Below, in pieces: positions 48,414 to 59,200 of a stretch of DNA of 64,000 bases. The position numbers were made by a program, and so were the translations under genes. Position 1 is the stretch's first letter. Every line of letters starts with the position of its first letter. Source of the stretch: an uncultured Collinsella sp. (GTDB lineage: Bacteria > Actinomycetota > Coriobacteriia > Coriobacteriales > Coriobacteriaceae); NCBI GenBank assembly GCA_947507155.1, contig CANNOC010000017.1:1-64000 (forward strand). The letters run 5' to 3'. The notes under the pieces were generated by a model that saw only the letters and a list, made by a program, of their open reading frames with translations, ran no database searches and was not told the origin of the DNA.

Positions 48414-49601
48414 ATGTCGAGCCTCACCGGTAAGTCATTGAACCCTGTTATGAATCGCAGGAGCGTTATCGCGAGCGCAGCAGGTCTGGGGGCGATGTCC
48501 ATTCTAGCTGGCTGCTCCTCCAACGGCGGCGACAGCGGTTCCGCTTCGAGCGACGCTTCGTTTAAGATCGGCACCATCGGCCCGCTGACCGGCGCCAACG
48601 CGTCCTACGGCAAGTCCGTTACCCAGGGTGTCGAGCTTGGCTGCAAGGATTTCTCGACCAAGGAGCTGCCGCTTGCCAGCAAGGCCGAGGACGACCAGGC
48701 CGATGGCGAGAAGGCCGTCAACGCCTTCAACACCCTGCTCGACTGGGGCATGCAGGCCCTCGTCGGTCCAACCACCACGGGTGCGTCGGTTGCCGTTGCC
48801 GCAGAGTGCGGTAACGACCCCAAGACGTTCATGATCACCCCGTCCGCGTCCTCCGAGGACGTCACCGACGGCAAGGATTGCGTCTTCCAGGTTTGCTTCA
48901 CCGACCCCAACCAGGGTGTCAACGCTGCCAAGTTCCTGGCGCAGAAGTATGCGGACGAGAAGTTCGTGCTGTTCTATAACTCCGGCGACGCCTATTCTTC
49001 GGGCATCGCAGATTCCTTTAAGGCCCAGGCCGCTGAGTCCAAGCTCGAGATTGTTGACGAGGAGACCTTTAAGGACGACTCTGCCACGAGCTTTACCAAC
49101 CAGCTGACCAAGGCCAAGCAGGCCGGCGCCACCATGATCTTTGCGCCGATCTACTACACCCCGGCGTCCGTCCTGCTCAAGAACGCCAAGGACATGGGCT
49201 ACGACGTCAAGATGATGGGCTGCGACGGCATGGACGGCATCCTGGGCGTTGAGGGCTTCGATACCTCTCTTGCCGAGGGTCTGCTGCTCATGACCCCGTT
49301 CTCCGCCGACGACGAGAAGAACGCCGACTTCGTTAACGCTTACAAGGATAAGTACGGCGATACCCCCGACCAGTTTGCCGCCGACGCCTACGACGGCGTG
49401 CACGCGGTGGCCGAGGCCGTCAAGGAGGCCGGTCTTGGTGTCGACGCCGATCCGACCGAGGTCGCCGAGAAGCTGTCCAAGGCTATGCTCAAGATTACCG
49501 TTGACGGTCTGACCGGCAAGCTCACCTGGAACGATAAGGGCCAGGTCCAGAAGGAGCCCACGGCGTACGTCATCACCGATGGCAAGTACGTACAGGCCTA
49601 A
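48414..49601 (+). CDS. Branched-chain amino acid ABC transporter substrate-binding lipoprotein
   Basis: Lipobox LAGCSSNGG; FKIGTIGPLTGANASYGKSVTQGVELGCKDF. Confidence 0.92.
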   Translation: MSSLTGKSLNPVMNRRSVIASAAGLGAMSILAGCSSNGGDSGSASSDASFKIGTIGPLTGANASYGKSVTQGVELGCKDFSTKELPLASKAEDDQADGEKAVNAFNTLLDWGMQALVGPTTTGASVAVAAECGNDPKTFMITPSASSEDVTDGKDCVFQVCFTDPNQGVNAAKFLAQKYADEKFVLFYNSGDAYSSGIADSFKAQAAESKLEIVDEETFKDDSATSFTNQLTKAKQAGATMIFAPIYYTPASVLLKNAKDMGYDVKMMGCDGMDGILGVEGFDTSLAEGLLLMTPFSADDEKNADFVNAYKDKYGDTPDQFAADAYDGVHAVAEAVKEAGLGVDADPTEVAEKLSKAMLKITVDGLTGKLTWNDKGQVQKEPTAYVITDGKYVQA

Positions 49602-49740
49602 TAAGCCGCCTTACATAGAGCGGTTTTGATCCCAAGCAGGGGAGGTTTTGGCCTTCCCTGCTTGCTTGGTATCTAGGGACGATGTAACGTCCCTGTTTCA
49701 TACATTAACTGGAAACCTATTCGAAAGGGGGATGTGGAAC

Positions 49741-50622
49741 ATGACGGTCTTTATCCAATACCTGGTCAACGGCCTGTCCATGGGCAGCGTCTACGCCATC
49801 ATCGCGTTGGGCTACACCATGGTCTACGGTATCGCCAAGATGCTCAACTTCGCTCACGGCGATGTCATCATGGTCGGTGCCTATGTCTCGTTCTGCGCCA
49901 CGTCGTATCTCGGCCTCCCGGGCTGGGCATCTGTAGTTCTCTCTTGTGTGGTCTGTACGGTTCTCGGTGTTCTCATCGAGGGTCTGGCCTATAAGCCGCT
50001 GCGTCAGGCGGGCCCGCTGGCCGTTCTGATCACGGCTATCGGCGTGTCTTACTTCCTGCAGAACGCCGCGCAGCTTCTGTGGGGCGCCACGCCCAAGAAC
50101 TTCACTTCGCTCGTCACCTTCCAGGTGCCGGAGTTCTTGGCCAAGTTCAACGTAAGCGCCGTCTCGCTCGTCACCATCGTCGCCTGCCTGGTTATCATGG
50201 CCGGCCTGATGTTCTTTACAGGAAAGACCAAGATGGGCAAAGCCATGCGTGCCGTGTCCGAGGACAAGGCCGCCGCTCAGCTCATGGGCATCAACGTCAA
50301 CCGCACCATCTCTATGACGTTTGCCATCGGCTCTGCCCTTGCCGCCATCGCCGGCGTGCTGCTGTGCTCTTACTCGCCGGTGCTGCAGCCCACGACGGGT
50401 GCCATGCCTGGCATCAAGGCCTTCGACGCCGCCGTCTTCGGTGGCATCGGCTCCATCCCCGGCGCCTTTGTCGGCGGCATTCTCATCGGCATCATCGAAG
50501 CGATGGCGCAGGCCTACATTTCCACGAGCCTTGCCAACTCCATCGTCTTTGGTGTTTTGATCATCGTCCTGCTCGTCAAGCCTGCCGGCCTCTTGGGCAA
50601 GTACGTCCCCGAGAAGGTGTAG
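49741..50622 (+). CDS. livH: Branched-chain amino acid ABC transporter permease LivH
   Basis: QYLVNGLSMGSVYAIIALGYTMVYGIAKMLNFAHGDVIMVGAY. Confidence 0.95.
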   Translation: MTVFIQYLVNGLSMGSVYAIIALGYTMVYGIAKMLNFAHGDVIMVGAYVSFCATSYLGLPGWASVVLSCVVCTVLGVLIEGLAYKPLRQAGPLAVLITAIGVSYFLQNAAQLLWGATPKNFTSLVTFQVPEFLAKFNVSAVSLVTIVACLVIMAGLMFFTGKTKMGKAMRAVSEDKAAAQLMGINVNRTISMTFAIGSALAAIAGVLLCSYSPVLQPTTGAMPGIKAFDAAVFGGIGSIPGAFVGGILIGIIEAMAQAYISTSLANSIVFGVLIIVLLVKPAGLLGKYVPEKV

Positions 50623-50631
50623 GTGAGCGCT

Positions 50632-51711
50632 ATGAAGTTTCTTAAAGACAAGCAGACGCGTCACGACTTTGTCACGTACGCCATGTGCATCGTGGCATTC
50701 GCCATCGTGTTCTTTATGCAGTCTAACCATATGATTCCGCGCATGATCGCCGGTCAGCTGGTTCCCATCACGGCCTATATCGTCATGGCCATCTCCCTTA
50801 ACCTCGTCGTCGGCATCGCGGGCGACTTGTCGCTGGGCCACGCGGGCTTTATGAGCGTCGGCGCCTATACGGGCATCGTTACCGCTGTCGCGCTGGAGAG
50901 CGCCGTTCCCTCCGATCCGGTGCGCCTGATCATCAGCATTGTGGTCGGCGCTATCGCCGCTGCCATCTTGGGCTTCTTGATTGGTATCCCGGTCCTGCGC
51001 CTGAGCGGCGACTATCTGGCCATCGTGACCCTGGCTTTTGGCGAGATCATCAAAGAGATCGTCACCTGCCTCATTGTGGGCGTCGACTCCCGCGGCCTGC
51101 ACGTGATCTTTAACATCACGGGCAACTCCACGATCGACGACCTGCACCTGCTCGAGGACGGCACCGCCATCATCAAGGGCGCCCAGGGCGCCTCGGGCGT
51201 GTCGACGTACTCGACCTTCCTCGCCGGTGCCATCCTGGTCATGGTCGCACTCGTGATCGTGCTCAACCTGGTTCGCAGCCGTACCGGCCGTGCCATTATG
51301 GCCGTGCGCGATAACAAGATTGCAGCCGAGTCCGTAGGCATCTCCGTCACCGAGTACCGCATGATCGCCTTCGTGGTTTCCGCTGCCCTCGCCGGTGCTG
51401 CCGGAGCCCTCTTCGGCGGTAACTTCTCGCAGCTCTCCGCCACCAAGTTCGACTTCAACACGTCCATTCTCATCCTGGTGTTCGTGGTCCTGGGCGGTCT
51501 GGGCAATATGCGCGGCTCCGTCATCGCGGCGGCGCTGCTCACGGTGCTTCCCGAGCTGCTCCGTCAGTTCTCGGACTACCGCATGCTCATCTACGCCATC
51601 GTGCTGATCCTGGTCATGATCTTTACCAACAACCCGCAGCTCAAGGCGTTCTTCGGTCGCGTCAAGGACCGCTTTGCTTCCAAGAAGGAGGTGGCAGCCG
51701 ATGCCCAGTAA
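50632..51711 (+). CDS. livM: Branched-chain amino acid ABC transporter permease LivM
   Basis: ISLNLVVGIAGDLSLGHAGFMSVGAYTG; FGEIIKEIV. An alternative GTG start lies at 50623. Confidence 0.95.
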   Translation: MKFLKDKQTRHDFVTYAMCIVAFAIVFFMQSNHMIPRMIAGQLVPITAYIVMAISLNLVVGIAGDLSLGHAGFMSVGAYTGIVTAVALESAVPSDPVRLIISIVVGAIAAAILGFLIGIPVLRLSGDYLAIVTLAFGEIIKEIVTCLIVGVDSRGLHVIFNITGNSTIDDLHLLEDGTAIIKGAQGASGVSTYSTFLAGAILVMVALVIVLNLVRSRTGRAIMAVRDNKIAAESVGISVTEYRMIAFVVSAALAGAAGALFGGNFSQLSATKFDFNTSILILVFVVLGGLGNMRGSVIAAALLTVLPELLRQFSDYRMLIYAIVLILVMIFTNNPQLKAFFGRVKDRFASKKEVAADAQ

Positions 51712-52561
51712 ATTTGAGTTCAAGAAGGGCAAGATGGTCCCGTATCCTTCTGGCGCCATCGTTCCCGACCGCGACCTGGGCGAGCGCCCGGCGCTCGAGT
51801 GCATCCACCTGGGCATTGAGTTCGGTGGCCTTAAGGCAGTCGACGACTTTAGCCTGACCATCGGCAAGACCGAGATCGCCGGTCTCATCGGCCCCAACGG
51901 TGCCGGCAAGACCACGGTCTTCAACCTGCTCACCAAGGTGTATCAGCCCACGCATGGCACCATCCTGCTCGACGGCGAGGACACCTCGGGCAAGTCGGTC
52001 TATCAGGTCAACCGCATGGGTATTGCCCGTACATTCCAGAACATTCGCTTGTTCAACACCATGACGGTGGAGGATAACGTTAAGGTTGGCCTGCACAACC
52101 AGGAACGTTACTCCGGCTTTGAGGGCGTGCTGCGCCTGCCGACGTATTGGAAGCACGAGAAGGCCGCCCACGAGCGCGCCATGGAGCTGCTGTCCATCTT
52201 TGATATGGAGCACCTGGCAAACGAACAGGCCGGCTCGCTGCCTTACGGCGCTCAGCGCCGCCTGGAGATCGTCCGTGCACTTGCCACCAATCCCAAGCTG
52301 CTGCTGCTCGACGAGCCTGCCGCCGGCATGAATCCGTCCGAGACCGCAGAGCTCATGGAGAACATCGTCAAGATTCGCGACACCTTCGGCATTGCCATCA
52401 TGCTTATCGAGCATGATATGTCACTCGTTATGAACATCTGCGAGGGCATCTGCGTGCTCAACTTTGGTAAGGTCATCGCCAAGGGCACGGCCGAGGAGAT
52501 CCAGAACAACGACGCTGTTATCGAGGCGTATCTGGGCAAGCAGGATAAGGGGGAGAACTAA
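51701..52561 (+). CDS. livG: Branched-chain amino acid ABC transporter ATP-binding protein LivG
   Basis: AGLIGPNGAGKTTVFNLLTKVYQPTHG, GIARTFQNIRLF, LLLDEPAAGMNP. Confidence 0.95.
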   Translation: MPSKFEFKKGKMVPYPSGAIVPDRDLGERPALECIHLGIEFGGLKAVDDFSLTIGKTEIAGLIGPNGAGKTTVFNLLTKVYQPTHGTILLDGEDTSGKSVYQVNRMGIARTFQNIRLFNTMTVEDNVKVGLHNQERYSGFEGVLRLPTYWKHEKAAHERAMELLSIFDMEHLANEQAGSLPYGAQRRLEIVRALATNPKLLLLDEPAAGMNPSETAELMENIVKIRDTFGIAIMLIEHDMSLVMNICEGICVLNFGKVIAKGTAEEIQNNDAVIEAYLGKQDKGEN

Positions 52562-53275
52562 ATGGCAGAGCCGATGCTTTCCGTCTACAACATCAACGTC
52601 TGGTACGGCGCCATCCACGCCATCAAGGACATCTCCTTTAACGTCAACGAGGGTGAGATCGTTGCTCTGATCGGTGCGAACGGTGCCGGTAAGTCTACGA
52701 CGCTTAAAACCGTCTCGGGCCTGCTGCGTTCCAAGACCGGCTCCATCAAGTTTATGGGCGAGGACATTACTCATACGCCTGCCGACAAGCTGGTGGGCAA
52801 GGGCCTGGCACAGGTGCCCGAGGGCCGTCGCGCCTTTTTGCAGATGACGGTCGAGGAGAACCTGGAGATGGGCGCCTATACACAGCCCAAGTCCACGGTC
52901 GCTCCGGGCCTTGAGCGCGTCTACGAGCAGTTCCCGCGCCTGAAGGAGCGCCGTCGCCAGGTCGCCGGCACCCTTTCAGGTGGCGAGCAGCAGATGCTCG
53001 TTATGGGCCGCGCTCTTATGAGTAACCCTAAGCTGCTCATGCTCGACGAGCCTTCCATGGGCCTGGCGCCGATTCTGATTGAGCAGATCTTCCAGATTGT
53101 CGAGGACCTGCACAAGGCCGGCACCACGGTGCTTCTGGTCGAGCAGAACGCACAGATGGCGCTCTCGATCGCCACGCGCGGCTATGTGCTCGAGACCGGC
53201 AAGATCACCATGACCGGCACGGGCCAAGAGCTCCTGCACGACGATAACGTCCGCAAAGCCTATCTTGGTGGTTAA
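52562..53275 (+). CDS. livF: Branched-chain amino acid ABC transporter ATP-binding protein LivF
   Basis: ALIGANGAGKSTTLKTVSGLL, LSGGEQQMLVMGRALMSNPKLLMLDEPSMGLAP. Confidence 0.95.
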   Translation: MAEPMLSVYNINVWYGAIHAIKDISFNVNEGEIVALIGANGAGKSTTLKTVSGLLRSKTGSIKFMGEDITHTPADKLVGKGLAQVPEGRRAFLQMTVEENLEMGAYTQPKSTVAPGLERVYEQFPRLKERRRQVAGTLSGGEQQMLVMGRALMSNPKLLMLDEPSMGLAPILIEQIFQIVEDLHKAGTTVLLVEQNAQMALSIATRGYVLETGKITMTGTGQELLHDDNVRKAYLGG

Positions 53276-53285
53276 TCCATTCAAC

Positions 53286-53323
53286 AAAGGGGCGCTGACT
53301 ATCCCGGTCAGCGCCCCTTTTTA
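53286..53323 (+). terminator. Intrinsic terminator of liv operon
   Basis: AAAGGGGCGCTGAC/GTCAGCGCCCCTTTTT. Confidence 0.88.
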
Positions 53324-53391
53324 AGTTGCGGTGAAATAGGGACTAAATGAAGGCTCCAGAGGCCAAAACAGTCCCTATTCCACCGCAACTT
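53323..53391. repeat. Long REP-like inverted repeat (22-bp arms, 21/22 matched)
   Basis: AAGTTGCGGTGAAATAGGGACT (53323-53344) vs AGTCCCTATTCCACCGCAACTT (53370-53391). Confidence 0.85.
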
Positions 53392-53449
53392 CATTGGGAT
53401 GTGTGACAATGCCCGTCGGAAAACATCTGCTGTCTTTGGGGGTCTATCT

Positions 53450-54127
53450 ATGGTGTACGAGTTTTGTGCCGAGAACTTTGAGCGGGTGCCGGCGGCTATC
53501 GATGCCGGTGCAAGGCGTATCGAGCTGTGCGACAACCTTGCCGTTGGTGGCACCACGCCTTCGGCCGGCGTTATCAGCGCTACGACCAACTATGTCCACG
53601 AGCACGATGCACGGATGATGTGCATGATTCGCCCGCGTGGCGGCGACTTTCACTACGACCAGGACGAGCTGCGTATGATGGAGATGGACCTGGGCCTTGC
53701 CGTAAGCGCCGGCGTTGACGGCTTGGTCTTTGGCTGCTGCAAGCCCTGCGCTGGCGGATGGGCGCTCGACGAACTTACGCTTGGCGCCCTCGTGATGGCT
53801 GCGGGCTGCGCGACCGAGGAATGTAAGCGTGAGCCCATCGACATCACCTTCCACATGGCATTTGACCAGCTCTCGCCCGAGGCTCAGCTCGATGCGATTG
53901 ATACACTTGCCGACTGCGGCGTTACGCGCATCCTCACGCATGGCGGCGCTGCCGGTACGTCGATCGAGGATAATTTCGATCACCTGGCTCGTTTAATCGA
54001 GTATGCGGGTGATCGTTTGACCATCCTTCCCGGCGGCGGCATCACTACGGCAAATCGCGACGCGGTCGCGGCGGCGCTAGACGTCTCCGAGCTCCATGGC
54101 ACCAAGATCGTGCCGCTGGAGGTATAA
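53450..54127 (+). CDS. cutC: CutC family copper homeostasis protein
   Basis: YEFCAENFERVPAAIDAGARRIELCDNLAVGGTTPSAG, MIRPRGGDFHY, RILTHGGAAGT, ILPGGGI. Confidence 0.93.
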   Translation: MVYEFCAENFERVPAAIDAGARRIELCDNLAVGGTTPSAGVISATTNYVHEHDARMMCMIRPRGGDFHYDQDELRMMEMDLGLAVSAGVDGLVFGCCKPCAGGWALDELTLGALVMAAGCATEECKREPIDITFHMAFDQLSPEAQLDAIDTLADCGVTRILTHGGAAGTSIEDNFDHLARLIEYAGDRLTILPGGGITTANRDAVAAALDVSELHGTKIVPLEV

Positions 54128-54130
54128 CCC

Positions 54131-54931
54131 GTGGCGCTGGTATTCGATGTTCAGCAGGCGAGCGGCAAGCCCGACGACAACCGTCGCCCCGGTACCGCGT
54201 GTCCCTTTTGCAACACGGAGGGGCTCACCAACATCATCCAGCGCGACGGTGACTGCATCTGGCTCGAGAATAAGTTCAAGACCCTGCGCGCCACCCGTCA
54301 AACCGTGCTGATCGAGTCGGCCGATCACGATGCCGACCTGGTGACCTATAAGCCGGATGAACTCCACCATGTGATGAGGTTTGCTCTGGATTGCTGGCAG
54401 CAGATGATCGATTCGCAGCAGTATCGAAGCGTGCTCATGTACAAGAACAAGGGTCCGCTTTCGGGCGGCAGCCTCGTCCATCCACACATGCAGATTGTGG
54501 GCTTGGAACAGGAGGACGGCTATGCGGCGCTGACCTCAGCCAACTTTGAAGGCATCGATGTTTGGCAGAGGGGAAGGGTTGCGGTCAACATCTCAACCGA
54601 ACCGATTATGGGGTTCTTTGAGGTCAATGTTTCAGCCCCGCAGGGAATCGCCGCCAGCGATGGCGCGCGAGACCAAGCCGAGACGGACCTCTTCGCCGAT
54701 GCGATTCAGGTAGCTCTGCGCTATATCCTGAACGAGCACCATGGTGGTCGCGCAGAGTCGTACAACTTGTTCTTCTACCACATGGACGGCCGGACCATTG
54801 CCAAGGCGCTTCCGCGCTGGGTGGTTTCACCCTACTTTGTCGGGTATCGGCTGGCTCAGGTCAATGCTGAGACCACGCTCGATGTCGATGCGGAGCGATT
54901 CCGCGCACATCTGGAGGCGCTCACATCGTAA
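54131..54931 (+). CDS. DUF4931 / galactose-1-phosphate uridylyltransferase-like (HIT superfamily) protein
   Basis: CPFCNTEGL, LENKFKTL, NKGPLSGGSLVHPHMQIVGLE (HPHxQ). Confidence 0.78.
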   Translation: MALVFDVQQASGKPDDNRRPGTACPFCNTEGLTNIIQRDGDCIWLENKFKTLRATRQTVLIESADHDADLVTYKPDELHHVMRFALDCWQQMIDSQQYRSVLMYKNKGPLSGGSLVHPHMQIVGLEQEDGYAALTSANFEGIDVWQRGRVAVNISTEPIMGFFEVNVSAPQGIAASDGARDQAETDLFADAIQVALRYILNEHHGGRAESYNLFFYHMDGRTIAKALPRWVVSPYFVGYRLAQVNAETTLDVDAERFRAHLEALTS

Positions 54932-54958
54932 AGTGAGCGCCCGCACACTGCGGACGGT

Positions 54959-55957
54959 TTAGCGCGCCATTGCATCGCGGCCGGCCTCGACCCGCTTGCG
55001 CTGGGCGGCGCGCTCCTCGCCGGTCAGACGCTCAAAGAAGTGTCCGATAAGCGAGGCGAGCACCTGCTGAAACAACGTTCCACACATGACGGGAAACACA
55101 ACTTCGCCCGGAAAGTATTGCGTGGCGATGACGGCGCCCGAAGAGATATTGCGCATGCCGCAGGTAAAGCACATGGTGGTCGTTTCGCTATATGGCAGAT
55201 GCAGCGCGCGGGCGACCAGAATGCCGACGACAAAGCCGCTGATGGCGAAGACCAAAATAAAGAGGGCGACTTCCAAGCGCACCGCGTTCATGTGCAGCAC
55301 GTACTCGCTCATGGCGGTGGGGTTGGAGGCGATAACGCCCATCATCATGAACTTGCAGGCGGGCGAGAGCGCGGGGGAGAGTTTTTCGTGCCCCCATCCG
55401 CGCGTGAGCTCGTTGATCACGATGCCGAGCACGGCGGGGATGGCGATCATAAAGGCCATGTTCTGCATCATGCTCGGCACGTCGATCGAGACGGTGGCGC
55501 CCAGCAGGAGCTTGAGCGTAAGCGGAATCGTCACAGGGGAGATGACCGAGGAAGTCAGGATGATGGTGAGCGCGAGCGGGCCGTTGCCGCCGAACATGCT
55601 GATCCACATAAAAGCGGTGACTGCCACGGGCACACTGTATTCGAGCACGATGCCGCAGACAAGGTTGGGGTTGGAACCAAAGAACAACGATCCCATGGCG
55701 TAGGCCGCGATGGGAATAAGCGCCGCCGAGACCAACAACGCCAGAATCAGGTGCAGCGGACGGTGGAACACCTCGGCTACCTGGTGAAAGGTGTTGCTGA
55801 GCGCACCTTGGAACGTCATAAAGGCAAACAAGGTGGGAACGATGGGCTTGAGAACGCCGATCTGTTGAGGAAAGAGCACGCCGAGCGCCACACAAATCGG
55901 AACGATGATTTGCATGTGCCCCGCGAGAAACTTGCCCAGTCCAACCCATTGCTTCAT
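54959..55957 (-). CDS. Bile acid:sodium symporter (BASS) family protein
   Basis: Multi-TM; IVLEYSVPVAVTAFMWISMFGGNGPLALTIILTSSVISPVTIPL; CFTCGMRNISSGAVIA. Confidence 0.82.
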   Translation of the reverse strand: MKQWVGLGKFLAGHMQIIVPICVALGVLFPQQIGVLKPIVPTLFAFMTFQGALSNTFHQVAEVFHRPLHLILALLVSAALIPIAAYAMGSLFFGSNPNLVCGIVLEYSVPVAVTAFMWISMFGGNGPLALTIILTSSVISPVTIPLTLKLLLGATVSIDVPSMMQNMAFMIAIPAVLGIVINELTRGWGHEKLSPALSPACKFMMMGVIASNPTAMSEYVLHMNAVRLEVALFILVFAISGFVVGILVARALHLPYSETTTMCFTCGMRNISSGAVIATQYFPGEVVFPVMCGTLFQQVLASLIGHFFERLTGEERAAQRKRVEAGRDAMAR

Positions 55958-56181
55958 ATGCTCTTGTGACTCCCTTTGCTCGTGAATCCGTTTTGACTGG
56001 ATATGCTAGACGCTCACATGTGTCCGTGCGTCAGAAACGCTCGATTATTTCGAGGCTATTACCGGCATCGTTTACCGAAACCGCGGCATGCTGCGGCGAT
56101 TTGCGTCCGCGCCGCACGGTATAATAAATCCGTTCAACAGATCTGCCTGCCGAAGCGGGCATACACAGAGGACTCATCGCT

Positions 56182-56247
56182 ATGAACCGTGAGAGGTATC
56201 GCGGCGACCTGCCCCTATCGGGGGTGGGTGCCTATGTCATCGCTTAA
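56182..56247 (+). CDS. Short upstream ORF (21 aa) overlapping recJ start
   Basis: ATGAACCGTGAGAGG...GCTTAA = MNRERYRGDLPLSGVGAYVIA*; preceded by AGAGGA; stop lies 11-13 nt inside the downstream CDS in another frame. Confidence 0.4.
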   Translation: MNRERYRGDLPLSGVGAYVIA

Positions 56248-59200
56248 GACGACGCATCGCTGGGCGGTCGCTCAGCAAAACCCCGAGCTCGAAAAGGAGC
56301 TTTCGGCTGGTCTGGGCATTCCCGGGCTGGTGGCGCGCATTATGGTCGCGCACGGCATTGGCTCAATCAAAGAGGGCCAATTGTTTTTGACGCCTTCGCT
56401 CGATCGCGACTGGGCCGACCCACTCATTATCCCGGGCATGTCGGTCGTTGCCGACCGCGTCGAGCGTGCTATTCGCAACCACGAGCGTATCGCCGTCTTT
56501 GGCGATTTTGACGTCGACGGCATTACGTCGACTTGTCTGTTGACCGAGGCGCTACGTTCGTTTGGCGCCAACGTCACGCCGTTTATTCCGCACCGCTTTG
56601 ACGAGGGCTACGGCCTGTCGCGTGCGGCGCTCGACCGCGTCAACGAGCTCGCTCAACCCAACCTGATTGTGACCGTCGATAACGGCATTGCCGCCAAGGA
56701 AGAGGTTTCCTATCTGGAGAGCCTGGGGATCGATTTGGTGGTCACGGACCATCACGAGCCCTCCGACCAGGTGCCGCAGGGTGTGCCCCTGACCGACCCC
56801 AAGCTCGAGGACGAGGGCCCCTCGCGTGAGCTTGCCGGTGCTGGTGTGGCGCTCAAGCTGGTGCAAGTCCTGGGTGAGCGCCTGGGCAAGCCGTCGTATT
56901 GGCGTTCGCTAATCGAGGTCGCGGCGCTGGGCACCGTGTCCGACATGATGCCGCTCACGCCCGAGAACCGCGCGCTGGTTGCCGAGGGCATCCAGCAGAT
57001 GCGCGTAACCGCTCGCCCGGGCTATATCGCGCTTGCCGCGCTCGCCAAGGCGGACCTTTCGAGCATTACGGCGGATGGCCTGTCATTCTCGCTCATTCCC
57101 CGCTTAAACGCTGCCGGTCGCATGGCTGATCCCAAGCTGGCGCTCGACCTGCTGCTTGCCCGCGATCCCATCGAAGCAAGCGCACTGGCGGCTGAGCTCG
57201 AGGAAATCAACCGCCAGCGCCGTGAGATCGAGGCGGAGCTCACGCGCGATGCCATGGCAAAGGTCGAGGAGACCTATGACGGCGGACGCGCGATCGTCGT
57301 GGGCGGCGAAGGCTGGCACGAGGGCGTCAAGGGCATCGTGGCAAGCCGTCTGACCAACCGCTACCACGTGCCGGCTCTGCTGTTCTCGATCGAGGACGGT
57401 ATCGCGCGCGGCTCTGGTCGCTCGGTGGGCAAAGTTAACCTGTTTGACGCCATCGAGCGCTGTTCCGACCTGATGATTCGTCGCGGCGGACATGCCGGTG
57501 CGGTGGGTGTGACCATCGAGGCATCCAAGCTCGACGAGTTCCGCCGTCGCCTTTCCGCCGTGTTGTCCGAGCTTCCCGCCGAGGACTTTGAGGACACCGA
57601 CGAGGTTGCCGCCACGGTCGACCTTTCCGAGCTGAATATCGAGACTATAGAGCAGATTTCCCGCCTTGAGCCGTTTGGCCAGGGTAATAAGGTGCCGCTG
57701 CTGGCTGCCGAGGGCGTGACGATGTGTGATCGCGCCGTGGTGGGTAAAACCGGCGAGCACATGCGCTTTGTGGCGACCGATGGCGCCGCGAGTGTGCCGG
57801 CCATTATGTTCCGCGTGCCGCAAATCGATAAGCTCATCAACTGCGATAGCGCTGTCGACTTGGTGTTCGAGGCCGTTGCCGAGCATTGGCAGGGTCGTGT
57901 GAAGCCCAAGCTCATGGTCAAGGATGTTCTGGTCCGCGATACCACGCTGCCCAGCGTCGACGATCCGGCATGCGAGCTTCGTCGTGGCGTGCAGCCGGCG
58001 GATTCCGGCCTGCGCTTGGAGTCGCGCAAGCGCGAGACGCTCGCCCAGCTTTCCTATACCGAGCTCACGCGCTCGCTTATCCATAGCTTTATCGGATCGA
58101 ACCAGCCGCACCGCGCGCAGGTTGAGGCGCTCGACGCCTTGGCCGATCACCAGAGTGTCTTGACGGTTATGGGAACGGGCCGCGGCAAGTCGCTCATCTT
58201 CCATGTGCATGCCGCGCGTGAGGCGGTGCTTCGCGGACGTGCGAGCATCTTTGTCTATCCGCTGCGTGCACTTGTTGCCGACCAGGCCTATCACCTCTCG
58301 TCGACGATGGCATCGCTTGGCATTGGCGTTGGCGTGCTGACCGGCGAGACCGTGGAGGCCGCACGCGATGACGTGTTCGCCGGCCTAGCTTCGGGCCGCA
58401 CCGGTATCGTGCTCACGACGCCCGAGTTCCTATCTATCCACCGTGACCGCTTCGCGCGTTCGGGCCGCATCGGCTTTGTCGTTATCGATGAGGCACACCA
58501 TGCCGGCCTTGCCAAGGGCGGCGACCGCAGCGCTTATCTCGACATGCCCGATATCCTCAAAGCCTTGGGCGACCCGGTCGTTATGGCTGCGACGGCCACC
58601 GCGACGGCTCCGGTCGTGGCCGAGCTTGCCCGTATGCTGCCGATCACTCGCACGGTGGTCGACGAGACGGTGCGCGAGAACCTGCGGCTCGAGGACGACC
58701 GTGATCTTGCAAGTCGCGAGAACCGTTTGGTGTCGATTGTGGCGACGGGGGAAAAGACCGTCATCTACGTCAATTCGCGCGACCAGTCCGTGGCGCTCGC
58801 CAAGACGTTGCGCAAGCGTGTGCCCGATTGCGCAACCCATATCGCGTTCTATAACGCGGGGCTTGCGCGTTCCGATCGCCGTCGCGTGGAGGAAGCATTC
58901 CGAGACGGAAGCCTCAGCTGCATCGTTTCAACTTCGGCCTTCGGTGAGGGCGTCAACCTGCCCGATATCCGTCATGTCGTGCTCTACCACATGCCGTTTG
59001 GTGCGATTGAGTTTAACCAGATGAGTGGCCGTGCCGGCCGCGATGGACAGCCCGCCGTGATTCACCTGCTCTATTCGTCGCGTGACGCTCGTATTAATGA
59101 GCGCCTACTCGATTGTTACGCGCCCGAGCGCGATGAGCTTGTCACGCTCTATCGAGCACTGCAGACCATGTGGCGCTCCAACCGTGGCAAGACGGGGGAC

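Noticed and set aside
49717-51936. 739-aa minus-strand ORF opposite livH/livM/livG
   Set aside because: Antisense shadow of the liv operon; His/Asp/Gly-rich artefact.
55040-55969. 309-aa plus-strand ORF opposite the BASS transporter
   Set aside because: Antisense shadow, repetitive charged composition.
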